From Panorpa germanica (Eukaryota; Arthropoda; Insecta; Mecoptera; Panorpidae), in assembly GCA_963678705.1 (NCBI GenBank), contig OY783206.1, positions 11,047,807 through 11,111,806 on the forward strand: a stretch of 64,000 nucleotides of DNA, read 5' to 3'. Positions 35,961 through 47,408 of the stretch are shown in pieces. Position 1 is the stretch's first letter; every line of letters begins with the position of its first letter. A program made the translations under genes and the position numbers. A model generated the notes under the pieces. That model made no database searches. It was given only the letters and a program-made list of their open reading frames with translations, and was not told the origin of the DNA.

Positions 35961-37355
35961 TAACAAGCTTCTTCCATTATAAATAAAATATAAAATAATA
36001 TATTGGTATATATTTTAAATTAATATTCTTTAAAATAAATGAAATTAATGTATGATATTTGATTACTACGCCTGAATTGCTGACTATTTATTATACAGTT
36101 CATGTTTTGTCGTTGATATTCGTGTTATCTAAAAGTTGTTGCAATGTCTGTAGCGCGTATTTAGAATTTACAGCTTATACTACATTCTAAGGCCGTCCAC
36201 ACATGGGTAGGCTGATTACAAACGCGAGCACTGAATTTACCCGAATCAAATGAGAATGGAGACTGTGTTGTGAGTGAGAGTAAGAGAGCGCACGTGTATA
36301 CGAATGTGAGAACGCACACGGCTCGAATGAAACTAAACTGATTTTGAGCGACACTGTTACTCAGCTCAGGTCGCAGGGCAATTACGTTGCATTCTTTTGA
36401 TGGTAAACATCATGAACAGAGATGTGGACAAATACTTTTCAAAAGTATTTACATACATACAAATAACTCACAATACGACACAATAAAATCCCCTATTACG
36501 CTACTGTTAAAAATTCTATAGAGTCACGAAACACGGTTTTCTTTGGAAACTTCGAGTTTGCAATGGCCTAAGTATTCTATTTCAAATAGATCATTGTCAG
36601 TTAACACAGTTTCAGAAGCATTTGTATTTATCTTTCATTATATGTACTACTATGTACATCTCTGTATAATAACTATACCTCTTAGTGATACATATGTGTG
36701 CATAGGCTAACGATATCCAAACATCCATTATTTCAAATAGTTTTTATTTCCTCATAACGAACTAAAACTATCGCTTAAATAATTAATCTAGATTGGTATT
36801 GTTTGTACTATACTCCAAATAGGTTTCTGGGTTGTAGTTTTCGAGCAATGCATTAGCAAGCCTCTCCAATCTCCAGTCGACAAAACTCGGACTGTTACGC
36901 CAGAACCCTCATTGCCACCCTACTGATATTCAACCAGCACTCTACTAGTAGCAATGACCACGGGACAACAGCGCACAAATTAATCGGATTTGTTCTTGCA
37001 TGAGTTTCAGATGCTGACCAATACTCTATCTCTCTATAAGCTGTGACCTTCCTCTGCTCGACTACTATGTAGATCTAACTTTATTGTTTTGCAGATGTAA
37101 TGCATAGTCTGACCAAATAGACTATATATAGATTTCTACTTCTAGTTGCTTGGTAATTGAATTTGTTTTGCATATATATACTTAAGTATACACCGGACGG
37201 GACTATGCATTAGTAATTTATTACCGCATGTAGTTGTTGATACTTTGACACACATAATTTATCGAATATTGTATTAGATACTTTGAGGAAGGGGCCCACC
37301 ACCCCAACGAAATTATTTTTATAAACATGTATACACAAACCTACAAACCATTTGA
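35961..37355. other. Intergenic, nothing certain
   Basis: GGCCGTCCACACATGGGTAGG at about 36191 resembles the terminus of the element at 4790-5129, but no matching right end was found. Confidence 0.3.
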
Positions 37356-37563
37356 TATACTAATTAATGATATATCTACAAACAAAGCTAGAACATTTAT
37401 CTGACTCCTAAAGTTTATATGGTTTAAATAGCTCAATCATGTGCAAAGTTATTACCGTTTTTATATTTGAAAACATGGAGTACTAGTACAAATTTCTAAA
37501 TCGGTTGTCATTTAGTACACTGTCGCCATCTATATCTAATTATATAACCATGAAGTAATGTTT
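37356..37563. repeat. Dispersed repeat, direct copy of 20244-20458
   Basis: Same start, middle (AACATGGAGTACTAGTACAA) and end (GAAGTAATGTTTCA) as the copy at 20244, and the flanks differ immediately outside. Confidence 0.8.
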
Positions 37564-37734
37564 CACCTTAATGTCTATATTCCATCTATGATCCTTCGAA
37601 ATATATTAATACTTCCTCATCGAGATTTCCTAACGACTTTCTATAGACTTTTTCTTGTTGTCCACTAATCACCCTGTGCCACTCAAATTTCTTCACATTT
37701 TCTTCTTTATATAAAAAATTTCGGCGTACATGTG

Positions 37735-37965
37735 TTGTGCCCGCAAAACTAGAAAACTAGTCGGTCGATTGACTTGAAATTTTGACACAACGTTACATTC
37801 GAATACGCGCGTGTTTTCAGAATTCGAATTCATTTCTTTCTAGTTGATCGTCGTCTGTATTTGTGTGATTGTCTTTTATTTACCATTTACTTCATATCAG
37901 ACTGAGACACAGTGAGACCGGCGAGCGTCGTGGAAAAGTCTTTACCTTTTCGTAACAGAATCGTT
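37735..37965. repeat. Dispersed repeat, direct copy of 45855-46090
   Basis: ATTGACTTGAAATTTTGACA, CAACGTTACATTCGAAT, GATCGTCGTCTGT and CAGACTGAGACACA align in order with the copy at 45855. No protein recognised. Confidence 0.72.
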
Positions 37966-38758
37966 TGAAAACAGAAAACACTATATATGATTTTGTAAAT
38001 GAATGTGTCTACATATTAAGAATTTGTTTCATTACAAATTTACTAGACAAGTCGTATCGTGAAAAACACAATAGAATTTTAACGTTAACACTAACCTTTT
38101 TATTGTATCAACCCTTAAATGTCTGCACACCCAGTGCCCTCTCTCTCTCCCTCTTATGTGCTTCTGGCACTAACTGCCTAACAGGATTACATCCACACTA
38201 ACTTTATAACTCGCCGTGGTGTGGGTTCAACGCTTTTCTGACAAATGCAATTTAACCGCTTTTATTTCTCTTGCTGATGAACAATAACAAAGTATTGTTA
38301 TTTAGGAAAACTACATGAAAGGAAACTAAAATGGAATGTAATAGTTTATAAGTGCAGCACTTGGTTAATAGAACGTAGTAATTGAACGTAAAAACAATTA
38401 CTATATATCAGAATTTTTAATCATTTTTTTAAGGTGGTCCACTTAATATGTGACGATTTTTTTGTCAATCTTTCAATGCGTCATTTACGTTATTTTCTTA
38501 TAACTATTTCAGTTTGATTAAAAATACGCCGGCAGTGGAAAAGTGCATTGATAGATGGCGTTGAAGTCATTGTACGCACAGTATCAAACGAATCAAATAA
38601 CAATAATTAGAGGTATGTGTCAAACATTTTTTTTATTTCTATGGATAATCATACACTGCATATATATTACTGGCAGGATATAGCTTTTCTTCCATCAGCA
38701 ACTTTTGGAGTTGTGTCTCAATACAGGAATAAGTATTGGCTAATTAGGCGACACTCTG

Positions 38759-39722
38759 GGGCGCTATTCCTGAGTTCAATCGAATCGTAAACTCTTCTTC
38801 TTTCCGTAAAAATCACTCGATTTACTCAAAAGTGCTATTCCTGAAAATATTACGAAAATTTACGAGCAGAGAAATCGAGCAAAAAAGTGAACATTTGCAC
38901 GTCGACTATTTAGCTTGCGAATGTACGATCGAACAGTAAATTTTAGTAACTTTTATTAGTTATCACTGTTTCAGGCAAGAGTATTTAGAAGATTTCTAGA
39001 AATGTCAAAAAAATAAATATTTGTTAAAGTTAACCTAAAATTTTTCTATTACTTTTTATTGCGCTTTATATTATTTAATAAAAATGACATCTCTAAGAAG
39101 TATGGCTTTAAATAATTTAGCTAAGCTTGAAGAAACGGAGTTAAATTATATGGAAAATAAAATACAGTTAAGAAAATACAACCATTAGAATCAGAAACAA
39201 GACGTAGCCAAAACACTTAATTAAAAATACTTAAATATTAAATACTATAAAAAATATTAAAATAAGTGCTGTTTTTTTAATCTATCATAATTTAACAAAT
39301 ATAATGTATTCTAATATTCTATTAATGCACATAATTTTTAAAATTCAATTGTTAAATGATTAAAAGTTCTATAAAATTAATAAATAGGAGAATATATAAA
39401 TTATTATGCAAACTCTGTATTCAATATTAAATTTGTACTATACTAAGATAAATGCTTCTTTTAAAATCCAGAAAAACGGTAGAAATAATAGTTTAACCAG
39501 ATAATCATATCCAACTTACAAAAAATATTTAAATTAATTTAAATTTCCCGCATTTTGCTGGTCTAGAAAACGTTCTACACAATATATTCAATCGAATGGA
39601 GAATGTTAGTTTCGATTGTATTCTGGAATAGTGTTTACAATTGTGATCGAATCTTACTTCACTCGTTTTGATCGAATCTGTTCGATTGCGAACATTGCTC
39701 GCAAAATTCAGGAATAGGGCCC
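38759..39722. mobile_element. DNA element with 3-bp CTG target duplication, inside the Jockey relic
   Basis: GGGCGCTATTCCTGAGTT at the left and AATTCAGGAATAGGGCCC at the right are inverted termini. CTG stands on both sides (38756-38758 and 39723-39725). Removing the element and one CTG restores the Jockey frame across the junction. Termini and 3-bp duplication suggest a PIF/Harbinger-type element. The interior has one small frame, 39084-39188, whose peptide begins MTSLRSMALNNLAKLEETEL; it may be the end of a lost Myb-like accessory protein, but it is too short to be sure. No transposase is left. Confidence 0.78.
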
Positions 39723-39803
39723 CTGAACTAAACATAGAAAACTAACTGCTCATTTATAAACAAGTGCTAAAGCCAGTGTGGACGAATGGACTGCAACTTT
39801 TGC

Positions 39804-40107
39804 AGGTAAAAAGAAGTTTGGGCTGTTGTCGGTCTTTTGACCCGCATCAAAAGGGATTTTTTTTACCCCCATCACACATTCACATGTCATGCGCTGCTGC
39901 ACGAATCGTCCAACAAAGGAAGGTTTTATACTTGAAAATTTTTATTAAACAGAATCAGTGTCAATAATGTCAACAAATAAATAAATCATTCGTATCAAAC
40001 ATTAGCGTCACCGTGTAGTAGGAAATTTGCCAAGTCCATCTTCCAATATTTCTGTTACACGTTGGAGGCAAGCAATTGAATCAAACATTCACCGCAACGT
40101 TTGCAGC
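39804..40107 (-). mobile_element. Second insertion in the Jockey relic, copy of 32066-32469
   Basis: Inverse copy: GGTTTTATACTTGAAA, CATGCGCTGCTGCACGAAT, TTGACCCGCAT and GGAGGCAAGCAATTGA match 32066-32469 reversed. The right end carries the terminal repeat (complement of GGCTGCAAACGTTGCGGTG). The left end lacks about 75 bases. Jockey sequence resumes with CAGCTTCTAGGA, a possible diverged duplication of CAACTTTTG on the left. Confidence 0.7.
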
Positions 40108-40338
40108 CAGCTTCTAGGATTGCACCAACAAATTCAACGTTAAAGCAATCCAAACGTTCCAAAATAAAGTTCTGCGAAGAACAGTTAATGCACTGTGGTA
40201 TATCTGTAATGACGACCTGAAGTTTAACACCGTCGGAGATGAAATCAAAACTATAGCAGCAAAGCATGAGTTGGAACTTCGTAACCACGAAAATATCGCC
40301 GTGATGCAAATGTTGCTTGAAAGTGATGTTCAAACCTA

Positions 40339-41406
40339 ATCATGTAGAATTGTTCATTGGAGTAATCTCCACCACACCGTGTGATTATTGAAATGTAAGC
40401 TACTAGATAAGTGTATCTAGTAGCTAGAATATATAAAAACAAACAAAGACAATAAGATCTTCGTCACTTTTCATTGCTCCTCTGTTGAGTACTAAAGTCA
40501 GAATATCACTGTTGAAACTACGATTATAAATAAACAAACCGAGAAATGCCGATCTGTGGAATGATGGAATCGATAAGTTGCTTGTCATACAAGTGAACAC
40601 GTACCTTAAAGAGTCATCGAGACACCAAAAGAAAGAGAAGGAGCGCCAGAGATATGTTGTAGAACAGAGATAGTGAATCATAATAATGACGTAATGCTTA
40701 TCCCTTTAATTTGTGTGATTATTTCGTTTCGTACTCTTGACAATCAGATATCTGAGGCCTAGTTAGACAACTGGATCAATATATAATACAAACGTATTGA
40801 GTTTAAGAGCATAGCACGCAGCAACCTAATTACAAACAAAACGGTGGCACTAGTGTTGCGTAGTTATTACGTTGCGGCTTCGCGGTTATCACTGGCTGCA
40901 TTGTGACCAAATGTCAAACATTGTCTGTTGATTTAGCGGTTTGACAGTTTCGAATAGCTTCCGAATGAATACCATATCTCCACCTCACTCCACTTCCCTC
41001 TTCCCGCACCATAGAGTTCTGCAGTAAAGCGGATGGATTGCCGGATGGAGAAACCATCCGGAGCAAGTTACTACGAACAATAACGTATCTGGATTTTATG
41101 TCCGCGCCATATTTTATGTAAGTCGTAACGAATCTTAAGGCCAACTGACACAATAAAACATATGGTGGTTATGTGGAGCATTTCAAATTCGGTTGTGATC
41201 TTTCATAATCACTTAATTATACATTTAATATGTGATAATAAATATGAGGAGTTAATATAGTTAATATCAGCGATTAAAGAGATTACTATTGAATGAAAAA
41301 TGCAATTTAAAACAGTGCTTAAGAGTCGAAGAAATGAACGGACTCCGACTTGAATTCTGTACTCAGAATAAATATAAAATTCTATCAACTTTACTATATA
41401 TTTATT
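40339..41406. other. Intergenic, nothing identified
   Basis: Minus-strand open frames at 40251-40442, 40424-40681 and 40914-41153 have no recognisable motif. Confidence 0.35.
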
Positions 41407-41416
41407 ATATTAATTA

Positions 41417-41939
41417 TGTGCCTTTCGGCTTTACAATCTACATTATTATATTTCTTCATGCATTTAATATAAATTCAAAGTTAAAACTAAACTTAAACTA
41501 TTCTAGACTATTACTACTTCGAATAGTACTTTCTGTTTCTTCTTTGCTTGATCCTCTCTCTTCATGTCCCCTACTCCTCCTTTATTCACACCGTTTCCTG
41601 CTTCTCCTTCCTTATTACCTGTATCTTCATCTATCACCTCTTGCCTTCCTTGTCTCCTCTCGACAAACCCTCTATTATCTTTTCACTATCCTTCCTGCCT
41701 TCTCTCTTCGTTTTCACTTCTCCACTTATGTCTATTACAGGCATAGACGCTCTATCTTTACTATTTCCTCTTGACTCTCTTACTTTACTATTTCTTCTTG
41801 ACTCTCTTCCTTTACTATTTTATTATTGTCTCTATCTCCGTCATCCACCTCTTGTCCTTATCTCCTTTCCGCAAATCCTCTATTTTTCTGGACTGAAGTC
41901 CAATCAACTTTACTAAGATATTTAAATAATATAAATAAA
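41417..41939 (-). mobile_element. R1-like LINE 3' end
   Basis: Pyrimidine-rich on plus. CCTTTCGGCTTTACAATCTA is the same 3' terminus as at 5285-5907, and the block near 41505-41525 matches the 3' region of 55412-55862 (CTATTCTAGAC, AGTACTTTCTG). ATATTAATTA at 41407-41416 and 41940-41949 may be a target duplication, though in such A+T-rich DNA chance is possible. The 161- and 122-codon plus-strand frames over it are antisense artefacts. Confidence 0.7.
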
Positions 41940-42350
41940 ATATTAATTAGCTGAGGTGTAGTACAATGTAATGATGAATAATAACATTAAATGTTTCTTC
42001 AATCTTTTCAGAATTCAAAATTCAAAATTGTTCAGATTAATAGTTGTTTCAAGAAAAGTTGAATACTACTGGAATCAGTTTTACAGTCACACATTTCATG
42101 TGTGTACAACCTCAGATTCAAGTAATATTCAACTATTCTTGAACAAACTATTATCTAAAATCTATATTTATCTAAATCCCACTTAAGATTATTAGTACAT
42201 ATTATTATACATTTCGAAAATTCAAGATAATGTACACAACTCACATTTAAGTGTGTTATACTATGGGAAAAGAGCAATTGTAAGAGGCCCACTTCAACGA
42301 AGGAACCCCAAACTAACACTTAATGAATTTATATTTTATTATTTACATTG

Positions 42351-42796
42351 AATGTGCTTGTGAGCTAATTTTTCAGGGGTCGTTTACTAAATGTTTGATT
42401 TAAATAAATGTTAATATATGTAAATTTGCGGTTTTTTTTTTAAATTTCTAAATGTTAACGGAGTTATATGATAGCTATATCATATTTGAATTTTAGCTTT
42501 GCCGCATGTTTTATAAAAAATAAGTAGTAATAAGTAATCTAGATTATTGTATAATTATATATTATTGTAACGACGTATCACACACATTGCTACATGTGAC
42601 GTACAATGTATAGCAATTTTCTATTTCGTTGGATCTTTAATTTTAATCTCTTTTATAATTTAAGGAAAAATGACTTTTTTTAATTGTTAATAATTCCTAA
42701 AATAGCAAAAGAGTTATTAAAAAATACTTGGACAGTTATAGACACAAATATTTAGTACAGTTTTTTAGAAATGAAGACATGGGACACAAGCACATT
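42351..42796 (+). mobile_element. DNA element, TGTCCCATGT-terminus family, shortened copy
   Basis: The left end AATGTGCTTGTG is inverted at the right as CACAAGCACATT. The interior shares AAATTTCTAAATGTTAACGG, GAGTTATTAAAAAAT and AGACATGGGACACAAG with 43924-44554. No ORF. Confidence 0.7.
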
Positions 42797-43744
42797 GAAT
42801 GGAGTTTAAAATAAATTTACTCTAGATATAGTGAAATCTATGGCAGATTTATACTAACACTATAATGAAATGTACATATGATAAAATAAAATCTAAGATA
42901 AATAAAAGGTATAAATATATTTACTATCATCACTATTATCACTATTTTCTGAATGATTTGAATCTAATTTTAATTTTCTAATCATTTTGCTATATAAATT
43001 TTTTCAAGTACGCACTCTTAAATTTGGGTAACTGATGTAAGAACTATAAAGTGCACAACGGACATATTTTCGGTATCAAAACAATCATCGCGACGCCATG
43101 CGATTGTGACGTTAACAATATTTAACGACAACGCTAATGCCTCACTACACCTCACCGCGCCGTTGTCGGACATTCGCCGTCCGATTTAACAGTTAAACGA
43201 CTCTGTTTAATTCGTTATGACGACATCTTCCAAGATGAACGCTCATCCATACCGTGTCGTTACTTACACTAAAGATAACACAAACGAGGTTTTGTCATTT
43301 GAAGATCGTTAAAATTCACAATCGTTGATAGTAAACTTAACGACGTCAAGAAACCCGCAAACTTCGTTACGTGACGGGTTTACTGCATTCAATAAACGAA
43401 CCGAATTAATGAGATGTTTATAAGCTATTAATAAGGGCGTCCACCATCTATGTACATTATCCAGTTGCTATTAATTGCTTTATTAATATTCTCAATAAAC
43501 CTACCAAATTCAAGAAATATTTTCGAAGTATCAGTGGTTCCATTTCATGCCGAATGTAATAAGGAACATTGCGTTATAAATATCACATATCGAGGACATT
43601 ATTCAAATGCCTCGTAATGCAAAATTCTTAGTTTTTTTATGGAAGATGTTAGAGACTGTGTTTTTTTATTAAATTGGATTTTGAAATGAGACTTAAAAGA
43701 TATTTCATTTTGTAGGTTATGTTAATACAAATGTTAACCAAAAT
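42797..43744. other. Intergenic; locally G+C-richer block at about 43070-43400
   Basis: The block contains TTAACGACGTC and several ACGT/CGAC motifs and a short palindrome TCGGACATTCGCCGTCCGA near 43165. No frame or known element recognised. Confidence 0.3.
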
Positions 43745-43923
43745 CAGTTTTTCATAAATTTGTAATTTACTTAAGGCGGATTTGTAACTTTTTCAAGTGT
43801 CGTTTTTTTTTTATTAATTTATGATTGAAATTTTAATATAATTATTATTTTAGCTATTTAAAATTTAAATTTCAGTTTTGCCGCTTGTTTAGTTGTGCAT
43901 AATACGTCACAAAAGTAATATGT
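43745..43923 (+). repeat. Partial copy of the 43924-44554 family
   Basis: TTTTCAAGTGTCG, TTGATTGAAATTT-like and TTTCAGTTTTGCCGCTTGTTT correspond to the left half of the full element, which follows directly. Confidence 0.5.
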
Positions 43924-44554
43924 AATGGACTTGTGTCCTCATTTTTTAGTGGTCAATTTTTCAATTGTTGATTGAAATTGATGTTAATAAATGTGTATTG
44001 GCGTGTTTATTTTATTAAATATCTAAATGTTGACGGAGATATAACAATTAAAAGTTTGAATTGTAGTTTTAGCGCTAGAAATGGTCGGCCATATTTTTAT
44101 GACGTGAAATGCATTTTAACTGAGTTGAGTAGGTCAGTGCTGTGGTAATGTTCTGTAGCTGTTGGTAGTCAAATAATCAAGTCAAATCAAAGAATAATAA
44201 GTTTTTATTTTATTTAACCCTGCTAAGGCAGACATAGTATTGAAATTTGATTGTTCCTTGAAATAGCTGTAAATAATATTTGATATTTTGATATATAAAT
44301 ACATATAGCAGAGATTTGTGAGCTGTAAGGTTGGTAACCTTACACAAGGATTGTGATGTCATATGCACTTGGAATGTGTACAACGTTGAATCCCTTTAAT
44401 AATTAAAGAGACAAAATGACTTTTTTAATTATTAATATCTGTTAGCATATAAGGAGTTATTAAAAAATAATTGAACATTTGAGGTTCTAGTAAACCACTT
44501 TATCGATATATAGAACACTTTTGTAAAAATTAAGACATAGGACACAAGCCCATT
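43924..44554 (+). mobile_element. DNA element with 15-bp terminal inverted repeats, longest copy
   Basis: AATGGACTTGTGTCC at 43924 and GGACACAAGCCCATT ending at 44554 are inverted with one mismatch. It is 631 bases with no substantial ORF, so non-autonomous. A near full-length inverse copy lies at 50236-50872, similar along almost its whole length. Confidence 0.85.
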
Positions 44555-44589
44555 GAGATTATTTTTACAACCCAGCAGTTAGTAGTAAA

Positions 44590-44880
44590 TAACCTATCAG
44601 ACACACGTATGCGTATCTGTTGTATAAAAGAGATGACAAATTGTCGGATGTGTCGTACCATGTATAGGAATTTTTTTTAAATATTGAATTCGTTTAATAA
44701 TTAAAGAGACAAAACTTCTTTTTTAATTGTTAATATCTCCTTAAATAGAAAGATTAGTTACTTAAGTAATGTTAGATTAATAAAGAAAGTTATTAAAAAA
44801 TGATTAGACAGTAGAGGTCTGGTAATACCGATATATAGTTCCGTTTTATAGAAATTAAGTCATGGTTCACAATCGCCCAT
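44590..44880 (+). repeat. Partial copy of the same family, right half
   Basis: TTTAATAATTAAAGAGACAA, TTTTTTAATTGTTAATATCT and GTCATGGTTCACAATCGCCC repeat the right half of 43924-44554 in direct orientation right after it. Confidence 0.65.
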
Positions 44881-45854
44881 TTAACATGATAAATAAACTA
44901 ATGAATTTTCTTGTGTTATACGTTAACAACGACACGAAAGAATGTGGGTAATGTGTTTATTCATTCCTCTTGTTTCCAGTTTCTCTTTCACCTTTGCACT
45001 TCCCCCTTCCATCTCCCCCATAAAGAAGGTACTTTCTGTCGAGCGAACGAATATATAGAAGTTATTATTGCAACCATTTGGCAAAGCAAACATCCCCTAA
45101 AGAGTGTTACCATTGTAGCTGTAAGGGTAGTTTTACTGTTTTTCTTTTGCATTGTATATATAGAGTAAGTGATTTGCATTTCTTATCGCCCGCACGTATA
45201 TTTTGGTCTCGTAAAGTAGGTCGAAAAAACTCCCTTGAAAGTTGATGAAAGGAAAAGTTGAAAGCTAAACGACTGTTTGAGATTTCTTGATAAGAAACTA
45301 GTTGAACCCAACTCAAGTTTAGGAATAAAATACATTTTATACAAAGGGAAATGTTAAACGTTGATTAGCTCCTTAGCTCCGTTTCCTTTCACTGTAAACC
45401 AACTGGATTATTAATAGGTTAGTTCCAAAACTGTGGAATGAAATGTGTGGAAATTAGTGGAAAAGCAAGTAAAAAACTTTGTGCGACTAATTTGTGAGAA
45501 CTGATTGAAATCCTGGTACTAGGCTAGTGATTTTAGTGTCTAACTTTACGATACTCGTATTTAGTAAGCTAAATACAATTATTATATTTAGTACTGTTAA
45601 AGTTAATACTATGTAATTTATGGTCGTAATAAAAAGCAAAATGGCAACGTTGTGAAATCGATCACTTATAACGAATGAAGTAAAAGTATTAAAAAAACGT
45701 TTTAACTCACAACATACAGTTACTAATTTAACATAAAAAAATTACATTTTACGTATGTTTTTCTAGGATAACACAATGTAATATTACATTACATTTCGAC
45801 ATAAATCTTTGTTTTCTGGCGGTAATAACTTTTATGCAACTCGTTATTTATTCA
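44881..45854. other. Intergenic, nothing identified
   Basis: The open frame at 44911-45168 and its antisense partners show no motif. Confidence 0.3.
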
Positions 45855-46090
45855 TCCTGCTCGAAAAGTAGTCTGTCAATTGACTTGAAATTTTGACACA
45901 ACGTTGCATTCGAATTCGCGCGTATTTTAGAAATTATTTTCATAATTTCTTTCCAGAAGATTGTCGTCTGTGTTTGTGTATACCTATGTGTGTTTAATTT
46001 ACTTTAACATTCATTTCATATTAGACTGAGTCACAATAAATATTTTTATTAAAGTCTTTTGCTTTTATCTAATGATTATGTAACAGAACT
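45855..46090. repeat. Dispersed repeat, direct copy of 37735-37965
   Basis: ATTGACTTGAAATTTTGACA, CAACGTTGCATTCGAATTCG, GATTGTCGTCTGTG and TTAGACTGAGTCACAA align with the other copy. Confidence 0.72.
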
Positions 46091-47256
46091 TTTGTAAATA
46101 ATAAAACGTAACGTTCTGTAAAATATATTACTTTAAATAATACATGAATTTATGTTTAGTGTTTAGCGGGTAACATTGCAATAAAATCTTGTACATTCCA
46201 ATAGAGCGGAAGTTTGTTCATGCCATGTTTAGTATCTACAATATAACCGGAAATGATCAACAAAGAAATCATTAAAATTCTTACGAAACAATTGCACATA
46301 AATTCTTGGAGAAATTCCGGTAATTTTCTGACATCATATTTTTCGTATCGATAAAATGTTCAATTTCTAACAGTAATAATAATAATAAAAGGAGTAGTAT
46401 GCTAATCAGAATACAACCATACCGTAATGCAGTAGTTTAGAACCTATTGTCAAAATATTATTTCGCAAACGCGTGTTACTAAGAAAATGAATAATTTAAA
46501 ATAGATTGGAGCGTCAGCAATTCCTTAAATACATATGTTACATAAATTTGAGGAACAGGCAAATATTGGGACTGTACATTTGAAAAAGAATTTTTCAATT
46601 CCCTATTAAACTGCTTTTTGCTTGTTAAAATGATTTTCTTATGCATATAATAGTTTAATAAATTAAAAATTACCTATAATTAATATAAAATTTACATTAA
46701 TTCAATTTAAATTCAAATTAAATATTTTGAAAAAGGAATAATAAATTTGGCAACGCTGTAAATTTACGCGTGTTGACGCATGCGAGATTTGGTTCTTTGA
46801 CAAATAAATTGCTATATTTTATATAATATTTATTCAGATTTTGAATTTCTCGCTCAAATTGGCATTTGAACGTTGCCGGCTCATAACCCACATTTTCTGT
46901 TTCTTACTGATTTTATTTAAATATTTTCGTATATAGGTATCCTTTTGATAATTTTCTTTTTGCAATAGTTACAGAAACGATTCTTTTATATACGCCTAGT
47001 TTTTGAAAGCCGTGTCACCATTTTTTTATAGTTAAAAGTTATATTATGTGGTGAAATTGAGCTAAGAATTATGATTTGTATGGAAAATGACTATTTTTAA
47101 TCATGTATAAAAAGAAAACTATGAACCAGGTCTCTAAAATTTTAAGACAGCATGTATTTTAACTATTTGTATCGACCCTACATATACAGCCATGTAGTAT
47201 ATTAGCTGTCACTTGCTAAACTATTATTCACAATTCCAAATATTTACGTCTACGTT
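46091..47256. other. Intergenic, nothing identified
   Basis: No feature supported. Confidence 0.35.
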
Positions 47257-47408
47257 CAGGGCCGAATTTAGAGGTGTGGAGGCCCTGGGGCAACGAAAGA
47301 CCGGAGGCCCCTAATTATTTTTCGAATGAAAGAAACAATTTTGTTCCGTTAAGTCTTTTAAAAATTTATTGCTTTTATGTCTATTGCTCTCCCTCAAATC
47401 CGGGCCTG
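47257..47408. mobile_element. hAT MITE with 8-bp target duplication
   Basis: CAGGGCCGAATTT at the left and AAATCCGGGCCTG at the right are inverted termini of a 152-base element. TCTACGTT (47249-47256) and TCTACGTC (47409-47416) form an 8-bp duplication with one change. CAG...CTG ends plus 8 bp are the hAT signature. Confidence 0.88.

Larger units (their letters stand above)
38705..40338 (+). pseudogene. Jockey-like LINE reverse transcriptase fragment, split by two insertions
   Basis: Three pieces lie in order on the plus strand: about 38705-38758 (KYWLIRRHS), 39726-39803 (ELNIEN, a stop, LLIYKQVLKPVWTNGLQLL) and 40108-40338 (CTNKFN, KAIQTFQNKVLRRTVNALWY, then IKTIAAKHELELRNHENIA and a TAA stop). 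They follow the C-terminal order of Jockey-clade RT (LYK..LKP.WTYG.QLWG, then LQ..Q.K.LR...NAPWY). The gaps are the elements at 38759-39722 and 39804-40107. An internal stop makes it a pseudogene. A second fragment of this clade is at 56188-56370. Confidence 0.85.

Noticed and set aside
36191-36211. GGCCGTCCACACATGGG, similar to the end of the 4790-5129 element
   Set aside because: Only one end can be seen, and it does not continue to resemble that element.
41289-41916. Plus-strand open frames of 161 and 122 codons rich in Ser, Leu, Phe and Pro
   Set aside because: They lie antisense to the pyrimidine-rich strand of an R1-like LINE; composition alone keeps them open.
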